DNA of 64,000 nt from Alphaproteobacteria bacterium (GTDB lineage Bacteria > Myxococcota_A > UBA796 > GCA-2862545). Below are positions 25,773 to 34,405 of this stretch, in pieces (position 1 is the first letter of the stretch; each line of letters begins with the position of its first letter). The stretch spans positions 186,001-250,000 of the forward strand of contig JACKER010000009.1 in the NCBI GenBank assembly GCA_020632925.1, read 5' to 3'. The notes below the pieces were generated by a model. That model made no database searches, had not been told where the DNA came from, and saw nothing but the letters and a program-made list of their open reading frames with translations. Position numbers and translations under genes: made by a program.

Positions 25773-25792
25773 CGTGGGCGGTCTCGCCCACG
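25773..25792. other. perfect hairpin between lipoprotein and pseudokinase genes
   Basis: CGTGGGCG and CGCCCACG form an 8-base-pair stem with loop GTCT. A second small palindrome (CCTCC-G-GGAGG, 25793-25803) follows directly. The pair sits in the 61-base divergent gap, so it may be an operator or an mRNA leader structure for the gene starting at 25817; there is no U-run to suggest a terminator. Confidence 0.45.
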
Positions 25793-25816
25793 CCTCCGGG
25801 AGGGTCAGAGGACCCG

Positions 25817-27946
25817 ATGCTCCTGCCACGCAAGGTCGGCCCGTTCACGCTGATGCGGAAGCTGGACGCCGACGGCATGACGGAGTCCTTCGTCGCGATC
25901 CTGGACGCACCCGCCGGAAAGCAGGTCGTGGCGCGGCTCCTGTCGCCGGTGGTGACGCGTGACGCCGCGCGCATGGCCCAGATCCGCGCTCGGGTGACGG
26001 ATCTGCGCGGGGCCGTCCACCCGGCGCTGGCCGGCGTGCTCGACCTCGTGGAGACCGACGACGGCGAGGTCTTCGTCCTCGAGGACCAGGTCGACGGTGC
26101 CGAGCTCCGCCGGGTGCTCGAACACTGCCAGCGGACGGGCCAGCTCCTGCCGCACAACGTGTACCTGAACCTCGCGGCGCAGCTGTGCAACGCGCTCGAA
26201 GCGCTGCACGCCCGGCCGGGCATCGAGAGCGGCAGCGAGAACGTGCTGCACATGGCGCTGAGCCCCTCGTCCGTGTGGATCACTGCGGACGGCAAGGTGA
26301 CCCTCTGCCGGTACGGCCTGCTCCGGTCCCCGACCGCGCTCGCGACGCAGCTCACCGGTGCCCTGCCGGCCCGCTCGGAGTACCTCGCGCCCGAACAGAC
26401 CCACCAGGACCAGCGGCTCACGCCCGCGACCGACCTGTTCGCGCTCGGCTCGGTGCTCTACGAGCTGCTCACCCTCCACCCGATGTTCCGCGCGGACACG
26501 CCGCTGCAGACCATCCATCGCGTCCGCCGAGCCGAGGTCACGACCCAGCTGCTGGAGGTCAAGGAGATCCTCCCGGGCCTCGACAAGGTCCTGTTCCGCG
26601 CGCTGTCCCTCAACCCCCGCCACCGGTACCAGCGTGCCTTCGTGCTCCGTGAGGACCTCCGGGGCCTGATGGCCGGGTACAGCTTCGCCGACATCGACCA
26701 GGCGACGCGTGACTGTCTCGAGCCGCTGCTGGCGGGGCTCCCTCCCGAGGGGGACGCGAGCTTCGACGGGCCCGCGGCGTTCGCACCACCACCACCCGCC
26801 TCGGCCGAGCGGACCCAGGACCTGCTGGACGCGGTCCCGGATCGCGTGCACGACCTGTCGGAGAGCCCGCTGGAGGCGCCCCGTGTGGAGCGCCTGACGT
26901 TGCCGGACGAGGAGCCCGGCGGCTTCCCCGACGACACCGACGCGCTGCTGGGCGGGTTCACCGACCCGCAACCCATCGCCGGCACCGGCAGGACGTCCGG
27001 AGACGTCGAGAACGAGGACCACGAGGGGCTCGACACGTCGCGCACGCCCTTGGAGGCGGTGGAGACCGGTGACGCCCACCGGCTGCTCGAGGACACCCAC
27101 TTCGACGTCCCCCGCGGCGACACGATCCCCATGGGGATCGACGGCCCCACGCACCCCTCGATGGTCACCGGCGACCCCGATCCACGGTCGAGCGACGTGC
27201 GCGAGCCCGCGCCACCGCCACCACCCGGGCCCGCACCGGCGCCAGCGAAGCCGCCCGAGCCCGAACCGACGATCCCGCCCGGAGCGCAGTCCAAGACGGC
27301 GCGGATGCCCAACCCGCTCGCGGGCCGTCTCGCGCCGCCCGAGACGTTGCACGCGCCGGGGAAGGCACCCTCCGAGGACGCGCCACCGGCCGTCGCCCCC
27401 ATCGGCCCCGACCGGGAGCCCGTGGCCACTTCCCCGCGCCGCGCGCCGGAGGCCCCGCGTGGTCCGAACACCGCCGCCTGGGCCTTCGCGTTCGCCGCGG
27501 TCGTGGCGGTCGCCTTCGTGATCGGCGTAGGTCTGTGCCTGGGGGGCGGCGGCCTGCTCTCGATCATCACGATGATCCCCGATCCGCCCGTGCCCACCAC
27601 GGTCCCGACCTCGTCGGAGCGCGTGTCGCGGGCGATCGTCAGCCTCGATCCCGGTAACCTCGAGATCGTAACCGACCGGGAGGGGACGTACTTCGTCGAC
27701 TATCTGCGCGACGAGGACGGTCGGAGGGTGCGGCTCAGGAAGAAGGTGGACTACGTGCTCGAGGTCTTCGAGCCCGGCTTCCACGTGTACACCGCCCCCC
27801 TGTCCTACCGCCGGGGTGCCCTGGTGGTGGAGCCGATCACGATGATCGAGGAGACGATCGAGGTGGCGGACTTCCCCGAGAACATCGATCCGGCGTTGTA
27901 CTCCCGCCCGACCCAGTCGGCGGGCGCGACCTGCGAGGGACAGTGA
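25817..27946 (+). CDS. serine/threonine kinase-like protein, probable pseudokinase, with C-terminal membrane segment
   Basis: A 709-residue protein with an N-terminal Hanks-type kinase fold (about 8-290), a Pro/Ala-rich acidic linker (about 300-545), one membrane helix (TAAWAFAFAAVVAVAFVIGV, about 550-575) and a 120-residue tail. Key catalytic residues are changed: the ATP lysine position reads VVAR (residue 40), the HRD loop reads HMA (145-147) and DFG reads CRYG (164-167). The APE-like APEQ (191-194) and D206 of the F-helix remain. It is therefore probably a signalling scaffold rather than an active kinase. The downstream lipoprotein gene overlaps or abuts its stop. Confidence 0.82.
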   Translation: MLLPRKVGPFTLMRKLDADGMTESFVAILDAPAGKQVVARLLSPVVTRDAARMAQIRARVTDLRGAVHPALAGVLDLVETDDGEVFVLEDQVDGAELRRVLEHCQRTGQLLPHNVYLNLAAQLCNALEALHARPGIESGSENVLHMALSPSSVWITADGKVTLCRYGLLRSPTALATQLTGALPARSEYLAPEQTHQDQRLTPATDLFALGSVLYELLTLHPMFRADTPLQTIHRVRRAEVTTQLLEVKEILPGLDKVLFRALSLNPRHRYQRAFVLREDLRGLMAGYSFADIDQATRDCLEPLLAGLPPEGDASFDGPAAFAPPPPASAERTQDLLDAVPDRVHDLSESPLEAPRVERLTLPDEEPGGFPDDTDALLGGFTDPQPIAGTGRTSGDVENEDHEGLDTSRTPLEAVETGDAHRLLEDTHFDVPRGDTIPMGIDGPTHPSMVTGDPDPRSSDVREPAPPPPPGPAPAPAKPPEPEPTIPPGAQSKTARMPNPLAGRLAPPETLHAPGKAPSEDAPPAVAPIGPDREPVATSPRRAPEAPRGPNTAAWAFAFAAVVAVAFVIGVGLCLGGGGLLSIITMIPDPPVPTTVPTSSERVSRAIVSLDPGNLEIVTDREGTYFVDYLRDEDGRRVRLRKKVDYVLEVFEPGFHVYTAPLSYRRGALVVEPITMIEETIEVADFPENIDPALYSRPTQSAGATCEGQ

Positions 27947-29262
27947 CCATGCTCTTGTGGCTCGCGGCGTGCGGAGATCCCCCTCCCCCCGAACCCGCTC
28001 CGGTCGACCCCGTGCCGCAGGAGGTGACCGGCCTCGGCTGGATCACCGAGCTGGCCTGGCACCCCGATCGCTTCCAGGCGCTCACCGCCGACGAGCAGCA
28101 GAAGGCGGGCTGGGTGGCCTTCCACGCGCACGATCTCACCGGCGCCTGGGAGGCCTTCCCCGACGGCGTCGGACGGGCGCGCACGGCCTGGGAGATGGGC
28201 GTGATCCACGATGATCTCGCCCGGCTATCGGCCGACGTGAACGAGCGTCTGTGGACGACCTGGTCGGCCAAGGGCGGGATGCCCCCCGAGGGGGCCCTGA
28301 TCGCGGCGCTGTCGGCGTCGTGCGCCCGGCGCGAGGCGGCGACCTCCTGGGCGCCCAAGGTCGCACCGGGGCCGGATCGCGCGCTCGCCGAGGCCATCAT
28401 CCGCGGCCGCCGACCCGAGGACGTGTCGTCGAACGGACCGTTCGGCCGCCGGATCACGCTCCACCGCACCGCCGTCAACAACCGGGACCCCTCGGTGCTC
28501 ACGGCGGTGGCGACGACCCCGGTCCTGACGCGCGAGGACACCGTCGACAAGAAGCCCGTCGAGCGGTCCTTCTGGGACCCCTGCCTGCACCGTGCGCTGG
28601 CCGACGCGTGGTTCGAGCGCTCCTCGGCCCTCGTGTCCCGCGGCCCCGGCTGGAAGTCGGTGGGCGCGATGGCGACGGAGGACAACGGGCTCGCGGGCAC
28701 GCTGTTCTCGGCGTGGCTCACCGACGAGGACGTGCAGAGCGAGCTCGCCGTGCTCCAGCGCCCTGGAGAGCTCGGGGCGAAGAGCCCGACCGCGCGCAAG
28801 CTCGGCGTGGGTGGTGGCGCCTTCCCGTCGGACGAGGCGGACCACGGACGCGAGGAGGTCTCCGTCCTCGACGCGGGCCTGAACGCCTGGGACGCGCGGA
28901 TCACACAGGAAGCGCCCGCCGAGGGTTCCGCCCTCGTGCGCGAGCTCGGGCTGATCGAGCGCTTCCGCCAGGAGTGGCTGATCGCGCGAGCGCGGGTGGC
29001 GCTGGCCGACGACCAGCCACACGTCGCCGAGATCCTCCTGGAGCAGGCGCGCGACCACGGGGCCGGTGCTGCGCAGGACCCAGCACTCGAGGCCGTGCTC
29101 GCCGACGCGATGATCCGGACGGGTCGCGTGCGCGAGGCGATGCAGGCCGTCCAGGGGTTGGAGGCTGCCTTCCCGGAGATCCTCGGGCTGCGCGAGACGC
29201 TGGCGGACCTCGCCGTCCTGGAGGGCCTGGATCGCAACGGGGACAGCGCGCACGACCCATGA
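27943..29262 (+). CDS. predicted lipoprotein with helical (TPR-like) C-terminus
   Basis: A roughly 439-residue protein with a very short hydrophobic leader and lipobox (LLWLAAC). GTG 27943 overlaps the pseudokinase stop, but ATG 27949 is better spaced from GAGGGA, so the start could be either. The C-terminal third (RVALADDQPHVAEILLEQAR, MIRTGRVREAMQAVQGLEAA) looks TPR-like. No enzyme motif is seen. Coupling to the pseudokinase suggests the two membrane proteins work together, perhaps with the lipoprotein on the outer side. Confidence 0.7.
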   Translation: MTMLLWLAACGDPPPPEPAPVDPVPQEVTGLGWITELAWHPDRFQALTADEQQKAGWVAFHAHDLTGAWEAFPDGVGRARTAWEMGVIHDDLARLSADVNERLWTTWSAKGGMPPEGALIAALSASCARREAATSWAPKVAPGPDRALAEAIIRGRRPEDVSSNGPFGRRITLHRTAVNNRDPSVLTAVATTPVLTREDTVDKKPVERSFWDPCLHRALADAWFERSSALVSRGPGWKSVGAMATEDNGLAGTLFSAWLTDEDVQSELAVLQRPGELGAKSPTARKLGVGGGAFPSDEADHGREEVSVLDAGLNAWDARITQEAPAEGSALVRELGLIERFRQEWLIARARVALADDQPHVAEILLEQARDHGAGAAQDPALEAVLADAMIRTGRVREAMQAVQGLEAAFPEILGLRETLADLAVLEGLDRNGDSAHDP

Positions 29263-29341
29263 TTCGTCGGCTGCGGCGCAAGACGTCGAGGCCGGCCATC
29301 GTCTGCGCCGGCGCGGTTCCGCAACGTGGACGGACCCACGA

Positions 29342-29601
29342 TCATGGCGTCCAGGGCCCCAGCGTCAGGTACGCCTTGCCGTACGGGACCTCGCCGTCCG
29401 CATGAGGCGCGCCGATCAGCAGGTCGTCGTCGCCGTCCCCGTCGACGTCGCCGAGCTCGATCGCGTGCCGAAGCCGTCCGGCTCCGCGAGCGGATCCAAG
29501 GTGGCTCCCGGCCAGGTGACGGTGACGTCGGCCTCGGTGAGCGTGCCCGGGTGGAGGGGCCCGAGCAGGACGGAGACGGTCTCCGACGACTCCGAGTAGG
29601 A
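29342..29601 (-). pseudogene. relic of an FG-GAP (integrin-alpha repeat) surface protein
   Basis: On the minus strand one frame reads TSYSESSETVSVLLGPLH and continues to AEPDGFG, and the next frame continues as RHAIELGDVDGDGDDDLLIG and APHADGEVPYGKAYLTLG to a stop. Joined, they give the classical FG-GAP calcium-loop repeat with one C missing at about 29475, inside the GGC of Gly in FG. Nothing upstream encodes the rest of such a protein, because phosphofructokinase starts there. This is the C-terminal stub of a decayed or rearranged gene; the 81 bases between 29262 and it hold nothing I can name. Confidence 0.65.
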
Positions 29602-29603
29602 GG

Positions 29604-30680
29604 TCAGCCGCCGAACTCGATCCCGGTCGCGCGTGCGGTGCCCACGAGCTCACCGTTCACGTCGACCGAGCGCTGGCGAGCGACGGCCTCCTTCAGCGCG
29701 ACGCCCTCGATGTGGTTGTCGCGCAGGCGGACCATCTGCCCCCAGCGCCCCTCCGCGACCAACCGTGCGGCTCCGACGCCGAACCGGGTCGCCAGGATCC
29801 GGTCGAAGGCGATGGGCGAGCCCCCGCGCTGGATGTGGCCGAGTACGGTGCAGCGCATCTCGGCGTCCACCAGCCCACGCAACAGCGTCATCGCCAGCGG
29901 GCCTGCGCCCCCGCTCGCGGCGATCTCCGCCTTGCGCTCCTTGGGTGCGACCGAGGCCATCCCCATCGGGTAGGCGCCCTCGGCCACGACCACCAGCGTG
30001 AACGGGCGACCGAGCGCCTTGCGCTGCTGGATCTTCGCCGCCAGCCGGTTGGGGTCGTACGGGATCTCGGGGACGAGGATGATGTCGGCGCCGCCGGCGA
30101 TGCCCGCGGACAGGGCGATGTGCCCGGTGTCCCGGCCCATGACCTCGAGGAACATGACGCGGTCGTGCGACTCGGCCGTCGTGTGCAGCCGGTCCAGCGC
30201 GTCGCGAGCGACCTCCACCGCGGACAGGAAGCCGAAGGTGTAGTCGGTGGCGGACAGGTCGTTGTCGATGGTCTTGGGCACGCCGATCATGGGGATGCCG
30301 CGCTCGTTCATCAGCCGGAGCGCGATGGCCTGCGAGCCGTCCCCACCGATGCAGACGATGCCCTCGAGCCCTTCCTCGCGCACGGCGTCCGCCAGATCCT
30401 GGGAGCGGTCGACCGGACCGCCCTTGCTGGGCCAGCCGAAGGGATCGCCACGGTTCGTGGTCCCGAGGATGGTGCCGCCGCGGTGCAGCAGTCCCTGGCA
30501 GCTCGGGCCGTCGAGCACCATCAGCCGCCGCGGCTCGTCGAGCAGGCCGTTGAAGGCGTCCTCGATCCCCACCACCTCCCAGTCGTACTCCTTCAGGGAG
30601 CACTTCACGAAGGCGCGGATCACCGCGTTGAGACCTGGCGCATCGCCGCCACCCGTACAAATCCCGATCCGTCGCGTCAC
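29604..30680 (-). CDS. 6-phosphofructokinase
   Basis: A 358-residue enzyme that phosphorylates fructose 6-phosphate in glycolysis. GICTGGGDAPGLNAVIRA is the phosphate-donor loop, GGDGSQ is at 112-117, PKTIDND at 135-141 and GHIQRGGSP near 275. Gly in GGDGS favours ATP as donor, whereas Lys in PKTIDND is the residue typical of pyrophosphate-using enzymes; this G/K combination is known from mixed group III enzymes that mostly use ATP. The donor should be treated as unsettled. The gene diverges from the YycJ-like gene; TACAAT at 30705-30710 could serve that one. Confidence 0.93.
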   Translation of the reverse strand: MTRRIGICTGGGDAPGLNAVIRAFVKCSLKEYDWEVVGIEDAFNGLLDEPRRLMVLDGPSCQGLLHRGGTILGTTNRGDPFGWPSKGGPVDRSQDLADAVREEGLEGIVCIGGDGSQAIALRLMNERGIPMIGVPKTIDNDLSATDYTFGFLSAVEVARDALDRLHTTAESHDRVMFLEVMGRDTGHIALSAGIAGGADIILVPEIPYDPNRLAAKIQQRKALGRPFTLVVVAEGAYPMGMASVAPKERKAEIAASGGAGPLAMTLLRGLVDAEMRCTVLGHIQRGGSPIAFDRILATRFGVGAARLVAEGRWGQMVRLRDNHIEGVALKEAVARQRSVDVNGELVGTARATGIEFGG

Positions 30681-30805
30681 GCGTCCTCCCGGCGCCGGCT
30701 ACGCTACAATGAAGCCGCTGCCGGTTGGATCCCATCCCCCGGCCCGCGACCGCTCGTCGGCTCGCGCGCCGTCCCCGTCCGCCCTCTCCTCCCCCACGAC
30801 CCGCC

Positions 30806-31723
30806 ATGGACCTCCTCTTCCACCAGGACATCGTCGTCGCCACGCTGGCCTCCGGGAGCCGCGGCAACTGTACGTACATCGGGGACGACCGATCCGGCGT
30901 CCTGGTCGATTGCGGTCTTTCGACCCGTCAGATCCTGACGCGCCTCGACGACCTGGGGCTGGGCGGGGTCCGGATCGAGGCCGTGCTGCTGACGCACGAG
31001 CACGCCGATCACGTGGGCGCGGCGCGGGTCCTCGACGAGCGCCTCCGTCGTCGCCAGGGGCGCCCCGTCCCCTTCCACGCGTCTCGCGGCACGCGCGTCG
31101 GCCTGGATCGCCGCTGCACGCCGAGCGGCCTCGTGGAGACGGTGTCGGGCCAGACCTTCCGGGTGGGCTCGTTCGTCGTGGAGCCCTTCACCATCCCCCA
31201 CGACACGCGGGACCCGCTGGCCTACGTCGTCGAGCGAGGCGGCGTCTGCGTCGGCGTCATCACGGACCTCGGGCGCTCCACGCGCCTGGTGGAGGCGCAG
31301 GTCTCCCGGCTCGACGTGGCCGTGCTCGAGTTCAACCACGACCTCGAGATGCTGCTGGACGGCCCGTACCCGTGGTCCCTCAAGCAACGCGTGAAGGGTC
31401 CGCACGGCCACCTCTCGAACGCGCAGGCCGCCGAGGTCCTGGTCGCGGGCGCGAGCAGTCGCCTCAAGCACGTCGTGCTGGCCCACCTCTCGGACGACAA
31501 CAACACGCCGCAGACGGCGCTGCTCGCCGCGGAGGAGGCCGTGCAGCGCGCGGGGCTGTCGGACGTGACGCTGACCGTCGCCCGCCAGGGGACGCCCATC
31601 GACCCCATCCGCGTGCGTGCTCGAACCCATCCCGTCGCCCCGCCCCGCCCCGCCCGCCTGCCGCGTCCGCGGGTGCCCCTCACCAAGGACACCGGCTCCC
31701 CCCAGCTCGCGCTGTTCGGCTGA
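30806..31723 (+). CDS. YycJ/WalJ-like metallo-beta-lactamase-fold hydrolase
   Basis: A 305-residue cytoplasmic hydrolase. The zinc motif THEHADHVGAARVL, the fold's opening (VVATLASGSRGNCTYIG, LVDCGLSTRQI) and later VITDLG, FNHD and HLSNAQAAEVL match the YycJ/WalJ branch, whose members have been linked to DNA repair and cell-wall signalling; they are double-strand-type nucleases in some reports. A basic, proline-rich tail (about 270-300) is extra. ATG 30806 is chosen; the frame is open upstream but the added residues are low complexity. Confidence 0.83.
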   Translation: MDLLFHQDIVVATLASGSRGNCTYIGDDRSGVLVDCGLSTRQILTRLDDLGLGGVRIEAVLLTHEHADHVGAARVLDERLRRRQGRPVPFHASRGTRVGLDRRCTPSGLVETVSGQTFRVGSFVVEPFTIPHDTRDPLAYVVERGGVCVGVITDLGRSTRLVEAQVSRLDVAVLEFNHDLEMLLDGPYPWSLKQRVKGPHGHLSNAQAAEVLVAGASSRLKHVVLAHLSDDNNTPQTALLAAEEAVQRAGLSDVTLTVARQGTPIDPIRVRARTHPVAPPRPARLPRPRVPLTKDTGSPQLALFG

Positions 31724-31725
31724 GG

Positions 31726-32856
31726 CTACTTCGGGACGTCCGGGGTCTCCGGATCGTCCCAGTGCGGGTGGTCGTCCTCGAGCTTGTCCAGGCGGAAGTG
31801 CTTCTCGACCCAGCGCACGACCTCGGGCGTCAGCGACAGATCGCGCGACTCCGACGGGTCCGACAGGTCGAACACACGGCGCTCGCCGTCCGGGGCGAGC
31901 AGAACCAACGTGCGGGGGAGCCCCACCACGGAGAAGTCCACGGCCGTCCCGTCGTAGTGGTTCGAGTGCCGCGCGCCCCAGGGCGTCGCGTAGACCACGT
32001 CGAAGGCGTCCGCCATCCGGCGCGCCCGCTCGCGGGTGTCCTGCCACCCGTCCGGCGAGGACCACGTGATCGGCACGTGCGCCCACTCCTCGTTCGCCTC
32101 GTCCAGCTTCTTCAGCACCGAGGCCACGCCCGACGCCGAGGTCGTGCGGCGCAGCTCGAACGCGCCCCACATCAGGTAGCCCCGCTCCCGGTACCGCAGG
32201 AAGGAGGTCATCCACACCTCCGCCCCCTGCTGCTCGAGCTGCGTGATCAGCCCCGCGACCCGGCTGCAGAACGTCGACTGCGGGCGCTTGGCGGCCAGCG
32301 TCGCGAACATCTCGTCCCGCGTGGTCGGGCTGCGGTAGCGCATCGTCCACTCGGGGCCCGGCAGGTCGCCGTCGGCCGCAGGGGGGTAGTCCTCCTGCTC
32401 GGCGGGCTCGTCCACCGCCAGCGTCTTCCCCTTCGGATAGACACGCGGCTTGCCCTCCCAGACGTCGTCGGGGTGGAGCAGGATGCCCGCCGTCCGCGCG
32501 CGGCCGGTCGTCACGTGGAAGGGCTCGCCGCGCCGCCCCGCCTCGCCCGCGACCAACACGTCGTCCAGGAAGTACAGCAGGTCGAGCGCGTCCACCGGGC
32601 GGCGCAGCTGCTCGCGCAGGACCCGCTCCCAGGGCTCGTCGGGCGCCGTCTGCGCGATGCGGATCAGCGTCGGGCCGTCCAGCGGGACCCCCGACAGCTC
32701 GATCGTCCAGTCGCCCAGCGCCTCCCCTGCCCGCTCGGTCGCGGCCCGCAGGTCGCCGCCCGGGTCGGTCAGGATCCCCCACCGGCGGTCGACGGCGATC
32801 GGCGCGAGCGGAGCGGGCTCCTGCGCCGAAGCAGCGATGACCAGGGACCACAGCAC
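31726..32856 (-). CDS. exported M15-type (D-Ala-D-Ala carboxypeptidase-like) peptidase
   Basis: A 376-residue exported protein with a signal peptide (MLWSLVIAASAQ) from a GTG at 32856. The C-terminal part carries the zinc-peptidase pattern H-x(2)-G-x-A-x-D in SNHYDGTAVDF and H-x-H in LEDDHPHWDDP, as in VanY/peptidase M15 enzymes that trim peptidoglycan stem peptides. The first 200 residues (RGGILTDPGG type text, DDVWEGKPRVYPKGKTLAVD) match nothing I know and may bind the cell wall. An open frame to 33198 overlaps the HEAT-like gene and is not used. Substrate inferred only. Confidence 0.68.
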   Translation of the reverse strand: MLWSLVIAASAQEPAPLAPIAVDRRWGILTDPGGDLRAATERAGEALGDWTIELSGVPLDGPTLIRIAQTAPDEPWERVLREQLRRPVDALDLLYFLDDVLVAGEAGRRGEPFHVTTGRARTAGILLHPDDVWEGKPRVYPKGKTLAVDEPAEQEDYPPAADGDLPGPEWTMRYRSPTTRDEMFATLAAKRPQSTFCSRVAGLITQLEQQGAEVWMTSFLRYRERGYLMWGAFELRRTTSASGVASVLKKLDEANEEWAHVPITWSSPDGWQDTRERARRMADAFDVVYATPWGARHSNHYDGTAVDFSVVGLPRTLVLLAPDGERRVFDLSDPSESRDLSLTPEVVRWVEKHFRLDKLEDDHPHWDDPETPDVPK

Positions 32857-32914
32857 GATGGGAGTCGTACCACGGACTTCCGTCGAGGGGCCCGGATCGA
32901 GTAGATCCGACGGC

Positions 32915-34357
32915 GTGTCCGACACCGACGCCACACCGTTGCCCGAAGCACTGGCCCACGCCGATCCCGCGGTTCGTGCCGCCGCGATCGCCCGTGTGCG
33001 GTACCGCGACCTCAAGGACGCCGCGGTCCTGCGCGCGTTGCTCCTGGCCTGCGCCGACCCCACACCCGCTCCCGGGGCCCAGACCTCGGGCTCGGACCCC
33101 TTCGCCGCGTTCTTCAGCGCGCGAGCGACGGGCGCCACCGTCGGGGAGCTCGCCGCCGAGCGGGTCCAGCGCGCCGGGATCCCCGAGGATCTCGCCACCG
33201 CCGAGCTCCTCGCGAAGGTGCTCGACGACGTGCCAGCGGACCAGGGGCACGCGCTGCCGGGGCTCGTGGCGAGGCTCTACAGCGAGTCGAGCTGGCCCGA
33301 TCCCGTCGCGGTGACACGGCTCCTCGTGCCCGCGCTCGATCGGCACGACACCCCCCTGTTCGAGGCGCTGGTCCGCCTCCCCTCCGTGACGACGCCCGCG
33401 ATGGTCGAGCTCGCGACCGAGGGCAAGCTGCGCACGCGCCTGCTCCAGGAGCTGCTCAACCACCCACCGACGCACGATCCCGCCGTGAAGGCGGCGACCG
33501 CTGCGGTGCTCGACGGCCGGACCGTCCCCGACGACACCGACGCGGTGACCCTGCTCGCGACGCTGTCCGCGTGGAGCGCACCCTCGGTGGTGGATGTCGC
33601 GCGGCACCTGCTGCCCCGCTTTCCGTGGGCGGCCGCCTGGGGCGCGCTCGACGACCCGGGGCAGGTGCCGGCGCTCGAGGCCTGGCTCGCTGCGGGCGCG
33701 CCGGACATGGACCGGCTCTGGCCGCGCATCTCGGAGGCGATCCGGCACCGCGAGACCGTCGAGGGATACCCCATCGCCGGGCTGTTGCGGGCGGCGGGCC
33801 GCGACAGCGGCGTGATCGACGCCTGGAGCCTGCAGGACGATCCCGCGGTGATCGAGGTCCTGCGAGGGTGGGTGAGCGCGTGGGGCGACGACCTGGACCG
33901 CGCGTGGGTGTCCGCTCGGGTCCTCGTCGGCGGTGGCCACCACGGTCCCGTCGTCGGCGCCGTGGCGGCGATGCTGGCCGAGCGGGCGCCGGAACGCTTC
34001 GTCCCCTGGGACGCGGCGTTGCTCGAAGCCCTGGCCAAGGCGGATCCCGAGATCCCGGGGGTCGGCGACGCGATCCTCGCCGGCCTGACGACGGCGCCGG
34101 CGGCCGCGGAGGACGCGGTACCGGCCCTGCTGGCCCTGTCGCACGCCGCGTGCCGCCGAGCGGTCGAGGCCGTGCTGGCCGCCGCGGAGGCCGCTCCGTG
34201 GGAGACCGTTCCCGTCGGTCCGGGCACGGTGCGCGAGGGTCCGCGTGACATCGACGTGTCGGTGCTGGCGCCCGTGCTGACGCGGCTGGCGGACCCGGAG
34301 CTCGACGCCCGTCAGGACCGCATGGCGCCGGTGATCCATGCCGCGCGCGAGGAATGA
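32915..34357 (+). CDS. HEAT-repeat-like helical protein, 480 aa
   Basis: A 480-residue, leucine- and alanine-rich protein made of short helix pairs (LPEALAHADPAVRAAAIARV at the N-terminus, DPAVIEVLRGWVSAWGDDLD later), in the style of HEAT or PBS-lyase repeats. No signal peptide, no catalytic motif. Such proteins usually act as scaffolds. GTG 32915 is the start with no strong ribosome site. It diverges from the M15-type peptidase gene across 58 bases. Confidence 0.65.
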   Translation: MSDTDATPLPEALAHADPAVRAAAIARVRYRDLKDAAVLRALLLACADPTPAPGAQTSGSDPFAAFFSARATGATVGELAAERVQRAGIPEDLATAELLAKVLDDVPADQGHALPGLVARLYSESSWPDPVAVTRLLVPALDRHDTPLFEALVRLPSVTTPAMVELATEGKLRTRLLQELLNHPPTHDPAVKAATAAVLDGRTVPDDTDAVTLLATLSAWSAPSVVDVARHLLPRFPWAAAWGALDDPGQVPALEAWLAAGAPDMDRLWPRISEAIRHRETVEGYPIAGLLRAAGRDSGVIDAWSLQDDPAVIEVLRGWVSAWGDDLDRAWVSARVLVGGGHHGPVVGAVAAMLAERAPERFVPWDAALLEALAKADPEIPGVGDAILAGLTTAPAAAEDAVPALLALSHAACRRAVEAVLAAAEAAPWETVPVGPGTVREGPRDIDVSVLAPVLTRLADPELDARQDRMAPVIHAAREE

Positions 34358-34365
34358 GCGAGACA

Positions 34366-34389
34366 GCGGCCGGGTTGTGATGCGGCCGC
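34366..34389 (+). terminator. hairpin after the HEAT-like gene
   Basis: GCGGCCG (34366-34372) and CGGCCGC (34383-34389) can form a 7-base-pair stem with a 10-base loop, nine bases after the stop. There is no U-run, so it would be a weak or Rho-assisted terminator. Confidence 0.3.
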
Positions 34390-34405
34390 GCCCCGGAGGT
34401 GAACG

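Noticed and set aside
30704..34339. A minus-strand frame of about 1210 residues
   Set aside because: It covers several real genes on both strands and has low-complexity text only.
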